64,000 bases of DNA from an uncultured Clostridia bacterium (GTDB taxonomy: Bacteria; Bacillota; Clostridia; Christensenellales; UBA1242). The position numbers were made by a program, and so were the translations under genes. The stretch covers positions 1 through 64,000 of the forward strand of contig CAKVHI010000006.1 of the NCBI GenBank assembly GCA_934747965.1. Reading direction: 5' to 3'. The notes below the pieces were generated by a model. The model saw nothing but the letters and a program-made list of their open reading frames with translations. It did no database searches and was not told the DNA's origin. This document shows positions 1-8,812 of the stretch, piece after piece (position 1 is the first letter of the stretch; the number at the start of each line of letters is the position of its first letter).

Positions 1-318
1 GCTATTGCTTATAGTACTGGCAATGTTTATGATGAAACTCGATATTTTGCTACATCTGCATACATTTCAGTTGACGGATTTGAAAAAATTTCCTCAGACA
101 TAAATTATAAGCCTACATTCTATTGTTATGACAGTCAATTTAAGTATTTAGGCTCAGGTGGTGGTACAACCAAAAATAATATATTAGAATTTTGTCCTAA
201 TGCTAAATATTTTGGAGTTGAAATACCTAGAAGTGAAACAAAAACACTTGAAGAATGTCTTAAAGAAAGTGGTATAAAAATTTACGGAAATTGCGAAGTG
301 GTTGAAAGAAGTTTATAA
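1..318 (+). CDS. C-terminal part of an unknown protein (5' end outside window)
   Basis: Frame 1 is open from the first base to a TAA at 316-318, giving 105 residues of a protein whose start lies upstream. The fragment is rich in Tyr, Ser and Gly, with alternating hydrophobic residues typical of beta structure (for example AYISVDGFEKIS). It has no membrane segment or catalytic motif that I recognise. It might be the C-terminal beta domain of a phage-tail-like or surface protein, but that is only an impression. The coding call is supported by the open frame and AT-rich third positions. Confidence 0.6.
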   Translation, partial: AIAYSTGNVYDETRYFATSAYISVDGFEKISSDINYKPTFYCYDSQFKYLGSGGGTTKNNILEFCPNAKYFGVEIPRSETKTLEECLKESGIKIYGNCEVVERSL

Positions 319-447
319 ATTTAGAAATCATTGCAAAAGCATAAAAATTATTGAAAATTTACCATTATCACTACTTTATTTAAATTTTGTCATAAATTTG
401 AATAAAAATTTTGCTATATCACAAACTAACAAAAAGGAGATAGAAAA

Positions 448-705
448 ATGATTATAGCAAATTTAATTTCATTAATTTTGGTTATTGTTGGGGCTTTAAA
501 CTGGGGCTTAGTTGGCATTTTTAACTGGAATTTAGTAGAGGCAATTTTTGGTGGCTATAATGCTGGAAGCATTGTTGTATATGTTTTGGTTTGCCTTGCT
601 GGGCTTTGGCTTATTATTTCGTCTTTCCTTGGAAAAGGGAAAATTACAGTTTGGGAAAATGAAATGATTGAAGTAAACAAAGAACCAAACAAAATTGATG
701 AATAG
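448..705 (+). CDS. DUF378 family small membrane protein (YuzA-like)
   Basis: This 85-residue protein has two predicted membrane helices (about residues 3-25 and 37-60). Between them is the hallmark ALNWGLVGIFNWNLV, typical of the DUF378 family of two-helix membrane proteins. The function of the family is unknown. The start is fixed by the AAGGAG at about 435, 7-8 nt before the ATG. The C-terminal 20 residues are charged and probably cytoplasmic. It is a single gene followed by a strong terminator. Confidence 0.85.
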   Translation: MIIANLISLILVIVGALNWGLVGIFNWNLVEAIFGGYNAGSIVVYVLVCLAGLWLIISSFLGKGKITVWENEMIEVNKEPNKIDE

Positions 706-715
706 TATTACGATT

Positions 716-750
716 AACCTAGAAAACATTGTTGTTTCTAGGTTTTTTTA
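716..750 (+). terminator. Rho-independent terminator after the DUF378 gene
   Basis: A perfect 10-bp stem, AACCTAGAAA (716-725) with TTTCTAGGTT (735-744), runs directly into a T-tract. Confidence 0.85.
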
Positions 751-907
751 TTTTATGTTGTTTTAAAACAATATTTTTATTTTTTGATTGTGAAATAAAT
801 TATATAAGTTATATATTTTGTTTAAGTCATTCAAATTAAATATTCTTGCAAATTAATTTTATTATTCTTTTGATTTTGTTGTTTATCGTTGAAGGAACAA
901 ACTGTTT

Positions 908-1411
908 TTAAAAAATCTTGCAAAACAAACAAGCCAAAATACTAGATAAAAATGTTACAAACAAGGCGAGGGGAATTGCGTATCCCATATTTTTGACTTT
1001 TGTTTTTGAAAAATAAACACTTGTAACATAAAAGACTGTTTCACTTGAAGAGATTATAACGCTAGCACATCTTCCTATGTAACTGTCAACCCCATAGTTA
1101 GAAAAAATATCTGATAATATTGCCAAACTTCCACTTCCTGAAAAAGGTTTTAAAACAATGAGTTCACATAATTCTTTTGGAATACCAAACAATCCGAATA
1201 CTGGGGATATATACTTTTGCAAAAAAGCGCTTATTCCACTTTGCTTAAACAATTCTATTATAACAAAAATTGCAACGATATTGGCAAAGATTTCAAAAAC
1301 AAGAAGCAAGCTTTTTTGAGCCCCTTTAACAAAACTTTCGTAGTTATTTTGCCGTTTTATGAGTCCGAAAAGGACTAATAGTAGCAAAAGTATAGGAATT
1401 ATGTAGACCAT
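908..1411 (-). CDS. spmB: Spore maturation protein B
   Basis: The 167-residue integral membrane protein carries the nucleoside-recognition (Gate) fold of SpmB, with the family signature KPFSGSGSLAIL near residue 88 and SSSETVFYVTSVYF near residue 122. In Bacillus, SpmA and SpmB act together in dehydrating the spore core. It follows spmA on the same strand with a 108-nt gap and has its own AAGGAGA ribosome binding site. The length matches the family (about 170-180). Confidence 0.92.
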   Translation of the reverse strand: MVYIIPILLLLLVLFGLIKRQNNYESFVKGAQKSLLLVFEIFANIVAIFVIIELFKQSGISAFLQKYISPVFGLFGIPKELCELIVLKPFSGSGSLAILSDIFSNYGVDSYIGRCASVIISSSETVFYVTSVYFSKTKVKNMGYAIPLALFVTFLSSILACLFCKIF

Positions 1412-1519
1412 TTTTCTCCTTAAAAAATAAAATTAGCTAATATAAGTGTAAAAATAAAACAAGGTTAATTTTTTATAAAAACCTTTTTTCATAATAAATA
1501 CTCATTAAAAATAATTGAT

Positions 1520-2092
1520 TTATATTTTTTTGTGTTTCTTTTTTAATTTTTCAATCAAAAATACAAGCATAATTCCACAGAAAGTTGAAATAAACGAAGC
1601 CAAAATAGTTGGAATTATTATGCTTGTTGCATTTTGACTTGAGTTTGAAATTCTAAGACCTATAATCGTGGTTGGAATAATTTGAATTGAAGATGTGTTG
1701 AGAAGCATGAATAATGTCATGGCTTTGTTTATTCTGCCACTTTTATCGTCAAGACCTTGCATTGCCAAAATCCCACTTGGCGTTGAAGCATTGCCCATGC
1801 CAAGAATGTTTGATGAAATGTTTATCGCAATTTGTTTTTTTGTGTTTATGTTTGGTTTATCAAACAAAAAATCTATGGGTTTAGAAAGAAACTTTGCTAG
1901 TTTTGAGTTAATTCCTGTTTGTTCACAAATCTCAAGTATTCCAAGCCAAAAGGCATAAATTGATATTAACGAATAGGAAAGCATAACGGCTTTTTCGCAA
2001 CCAGAAAAAATTATGTTCATAATGTTTTGTGGACTTGTGAAAAGCATAACAATTATTGATAAACAAAAAATAAATGTCCAAATTTTATTCAT
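1520..2092 (-). CDS. spmA: Spore maturation protein A
   Basis: This 190-residue membrane protein has the Gate-type nucleoside-recognition fold. It contains the SpmA-typical NILGMGNASTPSGILAMQ (about residues 94-111) and MTLFMLLNTSSIQIIPTTII, close to the B. subtilis protein. It probably forms a two-protein membrane complex with the downstream spmB product and works in spore core maturation. The ATG at 2092 has no Shine-Dalgarno sequence. A sigma-E-like promoter ends about 5 nt before it (listed separately), so the message may be leaderless. Confidence 0.92.
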   Translation of the reverse strand: MNKIWTFIFCLSIIVMLFTSPQNIMNIIFSGCEKAVMLSYSLISIYAFWLGILEICEQTGINSKLAKFLSKPIDFLFDKPNINTKKQIAINISSNILGMGNASTPSGILAMQGLDDKSGRINKAMTLFMLLNTSSIQIIPTTIIGLRISNSSQNATSIIIPTILASFISTFCGIMLVFLIEKLKKKHKKI

Positions 2093-2120
2093 AATAATTT
2101 ATATGAATTTTGACTAAATA
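2093..2120 (-). promoter_or_regulatory. Candidate sigma-E promoter of spmAB
   Basis: On the minus strand TAATTTA is followed after 13 nt by CATATAAA. These fit the B. subtilis sigma-E -35 (KMATATT) at 5 of 7 positions and the -10 (CATACAMT) at 6 of 8. spmA is a sigma-E gene in B. subtilis. The AT-rich background makes chance matches common, so this is only suggestive. Confidence 0.35.
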
Positions 2121-2133
2121 AATTACATTTTAA

Positions 2134-2162
2134 TAGACTTTTTGTTATATTTTTGTTATACT
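2134..2162 (+). promoter_or_regulatory. metG promoter, extended -10
   Basis: TAGACT (2134-2139), 17-nt spacer, TATACT (2157-2162), with TGT directly before the -10 (extended -10). It lies 32 nt before the metG ATG. Confidence 0.6.
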
Positions 2163-2193
2163 TTATAAAGTTTAATCGATTTTGGAGGCAATT

Positions 2194-4167
2194 ATGGATA
2201 AAAAACCTTTTTATATAACTAGTGCCATCGCTTATGCTTCGGCAAAACCACATATTGGCAACACTTATGAAATTATTTTGTGTGATGCCATTGCGCGTTT
2301 TAAAAGACTTCTTGGTTATGATGTTTTCTTTCAAACTGGCACCGATGAACATGGTGAAAAGGTAGAAGAAAAAGCAAAAAAAAGTCATTTAAAACCAAAA
2401 CAATTTGTTGACAATGTTGCTGGCGAAATTCAAAGACTTTGGAATTTGGCTGATGTGAGTTATGACAAATTTATAAGAACAACTGATGATTATCATGAAC
2501 AGCAAGTGCAAAAGATTTTTGATTATCTTTACAAAAAGGGCGATATATATAAAGGAAGTTATGAAGGGTGGTATTGCACTCCTTGTGAATCTTTTTGGAC
2601 TGAAAGTCAACTTGTAGACGGAAAATGTCCAGATTGTGGAAGAGAAGTTAAAAAGTCAACCGAAGAAGCATATTTCTTCAAAATGAGTAAATATGTTGAT
2701 AGGCTTGTTGACTATTACAACACTCATCCTGAATTTGTTTTGCCCGAAACAAGAAAAACAGAAATGTATAATAATTTTATAAAAAACGGTTTGCAAGATT
2801 TGTGCGTTTCAAGGTGTAGTTTCAGTTGGGGTGTTCCAGTTGATTTTGACAAAAAACATGTTGTTTATGTTTGGATTGATGCGTTAACGAATTATATAAC
2901 AGGGTTAGGCTATGATATTTGCGGAAATCACTGCAAAAATTTTGAAAAATTTTGGCCAGCAGACCTTCATATTGTTGGAAAAGATATTATAAGATTTCAC
3001 ATAATCTATTGGCCAATCATTTTAATGGCACTTGACCTTCCACTTCCAAAACAAATTTATGGGCACGGTTGGCTTTTGCAAAACGGCGAAAAAATGAGCA
3101 AATCAAAAGGAAATGTTCTTTATTTTGACGACTTGGCAAGTGTTTTTGGTGTTGATGCAGTAAGATATTATGTTTTGTCTGAAATGGGCTATTGTGATGA
3201 TGGGCTTATCAGTTGGGAATTATTAACCGAGAAAATTAACGCTGACCTTGCAAACAACTATGGAAATTTGGTTAGCAGAACTTGTGCAATGGCACAAAAA
3301 TATTTTGGCGGAAAAATTGAAAACAAAAATGTTTTATGTGATGTTGACGAAAGTTTAAAACAGGTTGCAACAAGTGCATTGCAAAAACTTAGCAATAAAA
3401 TGGACGAAATTAAAATTTCAGATGCTTTGTCAGAAATTTTTGCAGTGTTTAGACGAGCAAACAAATATATTGATGAAACTGAACCTTGGGTTTTGGCAAA
3501 AAATGGAGAAACTGATAGGCTTGAAACTGTTTTGTATAACTTGCTTGAAACGATAGTTATTGGCACAAATTTACTTGCTCCTTTTATGCCAAAAACAACA
3601 CAAAAAGTGCTTGAAAAATTGAATGTAAAACCAAGAGAGTATTCTAGTTTAAATGATTTTGGCAATGAAAAATGCTTTAACATAAGTGAAGGTCCAATTA
3701 TGTTATTCCCTCGATTTGACCTTAAAGAAGTGTTAGAAAAAGGCGAAAAGATAAAACAAGAACAATTAAAGGAATATAATAAAATGATTGAAAATGAAAA
3801 CAAAAATCAAGAAGAAAATATTGAACAAAACTCAAAACCTGAAATAGTTTTTGATGATTTTGAAAAAATAGAATTAAAAGTTGGAACAATTTTGAGTGCA
3901 GAAAAGGTTGAAAATGCTGATAAACTTTTAAAATTCAATGTGAAAATTGGAAATGAAGAAAGAATTATTGTTAGTGGTGTTGCAGAGCATTATAAACCTG
4001 AATATATGATTAATAAAAATGTTGTTGTTTGCACAAATTTAAAACCAAGAAAAATAAAAGGGATAGAAAGCAAAGGCATGATTTTGTATGCAGAGAATGA
4101 AGAGAGTGGAAAACTTTTGTTTATAACTCCAGAAAAGGACATTGAAAGTGGTAGTGAGGTTTGTTAA
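2194..4167 (+). CDS. metG: Methionyl-tRNA synthetase with C-terminal tRNA-binding domain
   Basis: The 657-residue protein charges tRNA-Met in the cytoplasm. It shows the class I HIGH motif as KPHIGNTYE (about residue 19), a four-Cys zinc site CTPCESFW...CPDCG (about 127-148), and KMSKSKGN near residue 300. The last 110 residues, beginning near EIVFDDFEKIELKVGTI, form the EMAP II/Trbp111 tRNA-binding domain of long MetRS. I chose ATG 2194 over the in-frame TTG at 2182 because GGAGG at 2184-2188 overlaps the TTG and suits the ATG. metG starts an operon with tatD and rsmA, joined by 1-base TAATG overlaps. Confidence 0.97.
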   Translation: MDKKPFYITSAIAYASAKPHIGNTYEIILCDAIARFKRLLGYDVFFQTGTDEHGEKVEEKAKKSHLKPKQFVDNVAGEIQRLWNLADVSYDKFIRTTDDYHEQQVQKIFDYLYKKGDIYKGSYEGWYCTPCESFWTESQLVDGKCPDCGREVKKSTEEAYFFKMSKYVDRLVDYYNTHPEFVLPETRKTEMYNNFIKNGLQDLCVSRCSFSWGVPVDFDKKHVVYVWIDALTNYITGLGYDICGNHCKNFEKFWPADLHIVGKDIIRFHIIYWPIILMALDLPLPKQIYGHGWLLQNGEKMSKSKGNVLYFDDLASVFGVDAVRYYVLSEMGYCDDGLISWELLTEKINADLANNYGNLVSRTCAMAQKYFGGKIENKNVLCDVDESLKQVATSALQKLSNKMDEIKISDALSEIFAVFRRANKYIDETEPWVLAKNGETDRLETVLYNLLETIVIGTNLLAPFMPKTTQKVLEKLNVKPREYSSLNDFGNEKCFNISEGPIMLFPRFDLKEVLEKGEKIKQEQLKEYNKMIENENKNQEENIEQNSKPEIVFDDFEKIELKVGTILSAEKVENADKLLKFNVKIGNEERIIVSGVAEHYKPEYMINKNVVVCTNLKPRKIKGIESKGMILYAENEESGKLLFITPEKDIESGSEVC

Positions 4168-4937
4168 TGCTTGTTGACACACATGCACATTTGTTTAAAC
4201 AAAAATTTGACGACCAGCAAATTGACCAAATTGTGAAAGATTTGAGCAAAAATAATATAGAAAAGGTTATTTTGGCAAGTGCTGAAATTGAAGATTGTGA
4301 GGGGAACTTGTTGTTGACCCATAAATATGAAAATCTTTATTGTACGCTTGGTTTGCATCCTGAATATTGTGAACAGGTTACAAAACAAAATCTAGAAAAA
4401 ATTTCAGTTTTGGCTCAAGACAAAAAAGTCGTTGCGATTGGCGAAATCGGTCTTGACTATCATTACGATGGCTTTGACAGACAAAAACAAATTGATGGTT
4501 TTGTAAGCCAGCTTAAATTAGCGTATTCACTAAAACTTCCAATAGTTATTCATTTGCGAGATGCTTATGAAGATATGCTTAAAATTTTGAAAGAAAATAA
4601 AGAGTTTTTAAAATATGGTTTTGATATTCATTGTTGCTCGGTTAGCGTTGAGATTGCCAAAGAAATATTAAAACTTGGAGGATATTTTTCTTTTACTGGA
4701 AACATAACTTTTAAAAATGCAAAAAAAACAGTAGAAGTAATTAAATTTTTGCCAATAGACAGAATAATGATAGAAACAGATTGCCCTTATTTGGCACCAG
4801 AACCTTTACGGGGTACTGTTAATGAACCCAAAAATGTTAAATATGTTTTTGACAAAATTTGTGAAATTAAAAATATGGATAAAACTGTTTTAGAACAAGC
4901 AATTAGAAATAATGTAAGGAATTTTTATAAAATATAA
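4167..4937 (+). CDS. tatD: TatD family metal-dependent hydrolase/DNase
   Basis: The 256-residue TIM-barrel metallohydrolase has all the expected ligand motifs: DTHAHL at the N terminus, GEIGLDYH near residue 93, VIHLRDAY near 129, DIHCCS near 153, and ETDCPYLAPEPLRG near 202. Family members are Mg-dependent 3'-5' nucleases and D-aminoacyl-tRNA or oligonucleotide hydrolases. The start ATG shares its A with the metG stop codon. This metG-tatD-rsmA order is common in Firmicutes, but the ribonuclease M5 gene rnmV that usually sits before rsmA is absent. Confidence 0.93.
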   Translation: MLVDTHAHLFKQKFDDQQIDQIVKDLSKNNIEKVILASAEIEDCEGNLLLTHKYENLYCTLGLHPEYCEQVTKQNLEKISVLAQDKKVVAIGEIGLDYHYDGFDRQKQIDGFVSQLKLAYSLKLPIVIHLRDAYEDMLKILKENKEFLKYGFDIHCCSVSVEIAKEILKLGGYFSFTGNITFKNAKKTVEVIKFLPIDRIMIETDCPYLAPEPLRGTVNEPKNVKYVFDKICEIKNMDKTVLEQAIRNNVRNFYKI

Positions 4938-5743
4938 TGGAAGAAATTAAATACAAAAAACAATATGGGCAAAATTTTATTTATGACACCAATTTGTTAA
5001 GAGCCTTAGTTTGTGATGCAAGTGTTACAAAAAATGATGAAGTTTTGGAAATAGGCGTTGGCGTTGGGTCGCTCACAAAATGTTTGTGTGAAAAAGCAAA
5101 AAAAGTTGTCTGTTATGAAATTGATGAAAGTTTGAAAGAGAGAATTTATAGTAACCTTGAAAGTTTTGATAATTTTGAAATTAATTTTAAAGATATCATG
5201 AATGTAGATAGTGAAGAAATTAACAACAAATTTGAAAATTCATTTAAAATTGTTGCAAATTTGCCTTACTATATAACTTCGCCAATAATTTTTAAATTTT
5301 TGGAAGGAAATTATAAATTAGAGAGTTTAGCCATTATGGTGCAAAAAGAGGTTGCAGACCGAATTTGTAGCAAAGAAAACAGTAAAGATTACGGAATTTT
5401 GTCTGTTATGATTCAATCTCAAGCCGATGTTAAAGTTGTGAGAAACATAAACCGAAATATGTTTATGCCTGTTCCTAATGTAGATTCAAGTTTCGTTTTG
5501 ATAAATATTAATAAAAGTAAATTTAATATCTTAAATAAAGAGAAATATAGGAAATTTATTAGCAAATGTTTTTCTATGCGAAGAAAAACACTACTGAACA
5601 ATTTGAAAGATTATTGCAATAAGGACATTTTGATTAACGCATTAAAAAACTTAAATTTAAGTGAAAATGTAAGAAGCGAACAAATTTCTGTTGATACATT
5701 TGTTAAAATATTTACATGTTTATCTTCTCAAAAAAGCGAATAA
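4937..5743 (+). CDS. rsmA: 16S rRNA dimethyladenosine transferase
   Basis: The 268-residue SAM-dependent methyltransferase dimethylates two adjacent adenines near the 3' end of 16S rRNA. It contains QNFIYDTNLL at the N terminus, the SAM motif VLEIGVGVGSLT (about residue 37), and the catalytic NLPYYITSPI (about residue 110). The C-terminal helical domain is complete and the length is normal. Translation is probably coupled to tatD through the TAATG overlap, since there is no strong ribosome binding site. Confidence 0.96.
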   Translation: MEEIKYKKQYGQNFIYDTNLLRALVCDASVTKNDEVLEIGVGVGSLTKCLCEKAKKVVCYEIDESLKERIYSNLESFDNFEINFKDIMNVDSEEINNKFENSFKIVANLPYYITSPIIFKFLEGNYKLESLAIMVQKEVADRICSKENSKDYGILSVMIQSQADVKVVRNINRNMFMPVPNVDSSFVLININKSKFNILNKEKYRKFISKCFSMRRKTLLNNLKDYCNKDILINALKNLNLSENVRSEQISVDTFVKIFTCLSSQKSE

Positions 5744-5761
5744 AAATATTTGCTTTTTTTT
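5730..5761 (+). terminator. Terminator of the metG-tatD-rsmA operon
   Basis: AAAAAAGCGAATA (5730-5742) pairs with TATTTGCTTTTTT (5747-5759), with one G-T pair, and runs into T's. The hairpin includes the last codons and stop of rsmA. Confidence 0.75.
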
Positions 5762-5917
5762 GTTAAAAAAATTGCTAAAATAAAATTTTTATCAAATATT
5801 TTTAGAACCTTTTTTTAAAACAAAACTAGAGTTTTTGATTAATATAGATTGTAAGAATATTTTATTTTAATATTAAAAGATTATTTTAACATCTTTGTTA
5901 TTAATTTCATATATAAT

Positions 5918-5926
5918 TTCGACAAA
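5918..5926 (-). promoter_or_regulatory. Candidate Spo0A box
   Basis: TTTGTCGAA on the minus strand is an exact match to the Spo0A box (TTTGTCRAA). It lies 73 bp upstream of the unknown gene at 5999. About one such exact 9-mer is expected by chance in 64 kb of this composition, so the promoter location is what makes it of interest. Confidence 0.45.
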
Positions 5927-5998
5927 TTTTGTTTTTTTAGAACAATTTATTCTAAAAAATTTTTTAAATGAGTAAATATAATTTATCAAGAGGGGTTT

Positions 5999-6949
5999 AT
6001 GATTAAAAACATTATTTTAACAAGTGCTAAAGAAAATATAAATGTTAAGGGAATTTTAAGTTTGGAAACAACATCTTCAAAAACCTTAGTAAATTTAAAA
6101 ACATACAATTTCTCTAAAACACTTGGTAAATTTGTGCTTGCAATTAAATGTGGTGCAGATTTGTTTAAAGTCGACTTAGATAGCGGTGAAAATTATATTA
6201 TTGACAAAACTTTAAATTTGAATGACAAAATAAGTGCTGTCATTGTTGAAATTGAAAACAACAACTCAAATATTTTGATTTGGGGAAGTAATGAAACAAA
6301 CAAAGTTTGGCAAAATTCATTTTTGTACGATTTTGATGACAAAAAAGACAAAAATGTTGATTTAATTCAAAACAAGAATGTTCAAAGTGCTGATGCGCAA
6401 AACAAAGAAAAATGTTATTCGGATGAAAATTCTTTTAAATTAGATAAACAAAGTTTTGATGAAACCGAAAGAACTTCTACACTAGATAGTGATGATTTTT
6501 CTGATTACGAAACGGATGAGGAAATTGAAAAAATAGTTGATTATTCTTTAAATAAATTTTCAGAAACTTTAGATGAAGATGTTGAAAAACCAGAAGATAG
6601 CCAAGATAATAAAAGTGAATTTTTAAATTCAGTTGAAGAGCAGATAAATGAGTTGTTGACTAATTACGAAGAAGAAAAAGCACTAGAAAATATTATACCG
6701 TCATCCAAATTTGTTAAAGTCAACTCTGAAAATGGAAATTTTTATATTTTTGGCGTTATTTATGAAAATAACAAAATTAAATATATAGTTTATGGATTGC
6801 CGGGAGAATATAGTGTGAAACCTGATGATGAGTATGCAAATTTCTATCAATGGCTTCCGCTAAACAGCGAAAATCCGCAGGGTTATGGATACTATTTAAT
6901 GTATCAAGATGCTCTAAGTGGAAATCAAGTTGAAATTATATTAGATTAA
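5999..6949 (+). CDS. Conserved protein of unknown function with acidic linker
   Basis: The 316-residue protein has three parts. Residues 1-110 look like a beta-rich domain (NVKGILSLETTSSKTLVNLKT). Residues 120-225 are a disordered, very acidic linker. Residues 235-316 form a compact domain with VKVNSENGNFYIFGVIYEN and WLPLNSENPQGYGYYLMYQD. I have the impression that the C-terminal domain recurs in uncultured clostridia without known function. There is no signal peptide or membrane helix. The ribosome binding site AGAGGGG precedes the ATG and a TATAAT lies at 5977-5982. An upstream Spo0A box suggests, but does not prove, a link to sporulation. Confidence 0.75.
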   Translation: MIKNIILTSAKENINVKGILSLETTSSKTLVNLKTYNFSKTLGKFVLAIKCGADLFKVDLDSGENYIIDKTLNLNDKISAVIVEIENNNSNILIWGSNETNKVWQNSFLYDFDDKKDKNVDLIQNKNVQSADAQNKEKCYSDENSFKLDKQSFDETERTSTLDSDDFSDYETDEEIEKIVDYSLNKFSETLDEDVEKPEDSQDNKSEFLNSVEEQINELLTNYEEEKALENIIPSSKFVKVNSENGNFYIFGVIYENNKIKYIVYGLPGEYSVKPDDEYANFYQWLPLNSENPQGYGYYLMYQDALSGNQVEIILD

Positions 6950-6950
6950 C

Positions 6951-6999
6951 AAAAAATTAGTTAATAATAAGTTTAAAATTATTGACTAATTTTTTTTAT
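6951..6999 (+). terminator. Terminator of the gene at 5999
   Basis: AAAAATTAGTTAATAA is nearly perfectly complementary to TTATTGACTAATTTTT and ends in an eight-T run. Confidence 0.8.
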
Positions 7000-7041
7000 T
7001 TTGTTAAAATTTATTAGTATTACTTATTTGATGGAGTGAAA

Positions 7042-8406
7042 ATGAAAAAGTTTTTTAGTGTAATTTTAATGTGCGTACTATTTGTGTCTGTTTTGGCTTT
7101 TAGTGGATGTGGCGAAATTGTTTTGAAGGGTGGTCCTAGCAAAACTGATTCTGTAACTGGGAATGGCTCACTTTCTGTTAGGAAAGGTAATTATCTTTAT
7201 TTTGTTAATGGATTTGTTTCTAATTCTAGTTTAACAAACAAAGATAATAACTATGGTGTTGCAAAAAATGGTGCAATTTACAGAGTTAAACTTAATAACG
7301 GCGAACTTACTTATGATGTGTCAACAGATGAAGATGGTAATGAAGTTAAAACTTTAAAAGATGTTGAATTGTTAGTGCCAAAAGTTGTTGGATTTGAATA
7401 TAGTGATTTGCATATCTTTGGCGACACTTTGTTCTTCACAAGTCCTAACACAGAAAAAGATAATAGTGGCAAAATCCGCTTTGATTTGACTGATGTTTTT
7501 GCTGTTAATATTAATGGTGGAAAAATTAGCAAAATTGTTAATGCGTTAAACATTACAAGTGCTGACCAAATAAAATATAGTTATATTGATGAAAAAGTTT
7601 ATGTTACTTATTCAAATAATAATAAACTATATAATGTTAAGGTAAGTGGAAGCAAAATTGAAAGCGTAAATTTAATATCTGAAAATGTTACAAGTTTTGG
7701 TGCATACGAAAATAGTGATACTGTTTATTATACTCGTAGTTTTATTGAAGGTGAAAATACATCTTATGGAAATGTGCTTTGCAAAGCATCTTTAAAAGAT
7801 AATAAAGAAAATGTGATTTTTAGAGATAATGAAAATACATTTTTAATTAAAAAAGTAACTGATCAAAAAATTTATTATACAAGAACAAATAGTTTAATAA
7901 CAAATGCTTATTTATATAGTCTAAAATTAGATGATATGAACAAGGATAATGAAAAACAATATACAGTAGTTTCTTATTCCGAAAATCAATATATTTACGA
8001 TTTAGGGCTAGGATTTGCTTCTGGCGTTATTGTTAGCAACAATTCTAAACTTCTTTATGTTACTGGCACAAATAATATTGAAAAAGATATAACATTGCTT
8101 TATGACGGAAGTTTTACTGTTTTTGGCATTTATGGCGAAGATGTTTATGGAAAAGATGCTGACGGCAATATTGTTAAAATTAACATTGAAAATAAATCTG
8201 TATTAACTCTTTTAGAAAAAAATGATAATTTAAAAACCGATATGTCGCAAAATTTTGATTTCGAAAATGGTTATATTTATTACTACATTAAGTATACAGG
8301 AGATAATTCAGAAGAAGGATACTATTTGAATAGATTAAATTTGAAAGACAAAACGACAGAACTTGTTGGTGAACTTTTGAATAAGCATATAGTTACAAAC
8401 AAATAG
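7042..8406 (+). CDS. Lipoprotein, probable beta-propeller
   Basis: The 454-residue protein begins with a lipoprotein signal peptide: positive MKK, a hydrophobic core, and lipobox AFSGC with the acylated Cys at residue 23. The mature part is a run of short repeats alternating VYVTYSNNNKLYNV, VYYTRSFIEG and IYYTRTNSLI types. This suggests a DUF5050-like beta-propeller exposed outside the membrane. No catalytic motif is visible. The start is the ATG at 7042, not the GTG at 7036, because GGAG (7033-7036) is the ribosome binding site. It is a single gene with its own terminator. Confidence 0.75.
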   Translation: MKKFFSVILMCVLFVSVLAFSGCGEIVLKGGPSKTDSVTGNGSLSVRKGNYLYFVNGFVSNSSLTNKDNNYGVAKNGAIYRVKLNNGELTYDVSTDEDGNEVKTLKDVELLVPKVVGFEYSDLHIFGDTLFFTSPNTEKDNSGKIRFDLTDVFAVNINGGKISKIVNALNITSADQIKYSYIDEKVYVTYSNNNKLYNVKVSGSKIESVNLISENVTSFGAYENSDTVYYTRSFIEGENTSYGNVLCKASLKDNKENVIFRDNENTFLIKKVTDQKIYYTRTNSLITNAYLYSLKLDDMNKDNEKQYTVVSYSENQYIYDLGLGFASGVIVSNNSKLLYVTGTNNIEKDITLLYDGSFTVFGIYGEDVYGKDADGNIVKINIENKSVLTLLEKNDNLKTDMSQNFDFENGYIYYYIKYTGDNSEEGYYLNRLNLKDKTTELVGELLNKHIVTNK

Positions 8407-8414
8407 TTTTAAAT

Positions 8415-8442
8415 AAAAAGCACATTTGATGTGCTTTTTTTT
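8415..8442 (+). terminator. Terminator of the lipoprotein gene
   Basis: AAAAAGCACA, loop TTTGA, TGTGCTTTTTTTT. Confidence 0.9.
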
Positions 8443-8812
8443 GTATGGAAATCTTAAAATAAAAATATACAAATAGCTCTAAAAATGATAAAAAATTAAT
8501 TTTTAATAACATATTTTGATTAAATATTATAAAAAACCAATTCTTTTTATGGTTAAATTTAATAAAAAATAAAATAAAACCTTATTATTAAAAAAGCGTT
8601 TTTATATACTGTTTTTCTTAAGATAATGTTTAAAATAGAGCAAAGTTAAAGAAATTCGACAAAAACTGAAAAAATCTATTATTTTTAGTCAAAACATTTA
8701 ATGAGATTTTTCTTAAATTATTTGAAATATTTACAAAATATGTTAACATTTTAATGTTTTTAAAAACAAAAAAGATTATAAGGAAAAAATTAAATTTAAA
8801 AAGGGGAAAGTT
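8443..8812 (+). other. 370-bp AT-rich control region before spo0A
   Basis: There is no gene in this stretch. It contains many A and T tracts, one exact Spo0A box (listed separately) and the AAGGGG ribosome binding site of spo0A. I could not fix a convincing sigma-A or sigma-H promoter. Confidence 0.5.
8655..8663 (-). promoter_or_regulatory. Spo0A box upstream of spo0A
   Basis: TTTGTCGAA read on the minus strand matches the Spo0A consensus exactly, 150 bp before the spo0A start. Autoregulation of spo0A through 0A boxes is established in Bacillus, which supports the call. Confidence 0.6.

Noticed and set aside
2182..2193. TTG start of metG
   Set aside because: The TTG overlaps the GGAGG ribosome binding site that serves the ATG at 2194.
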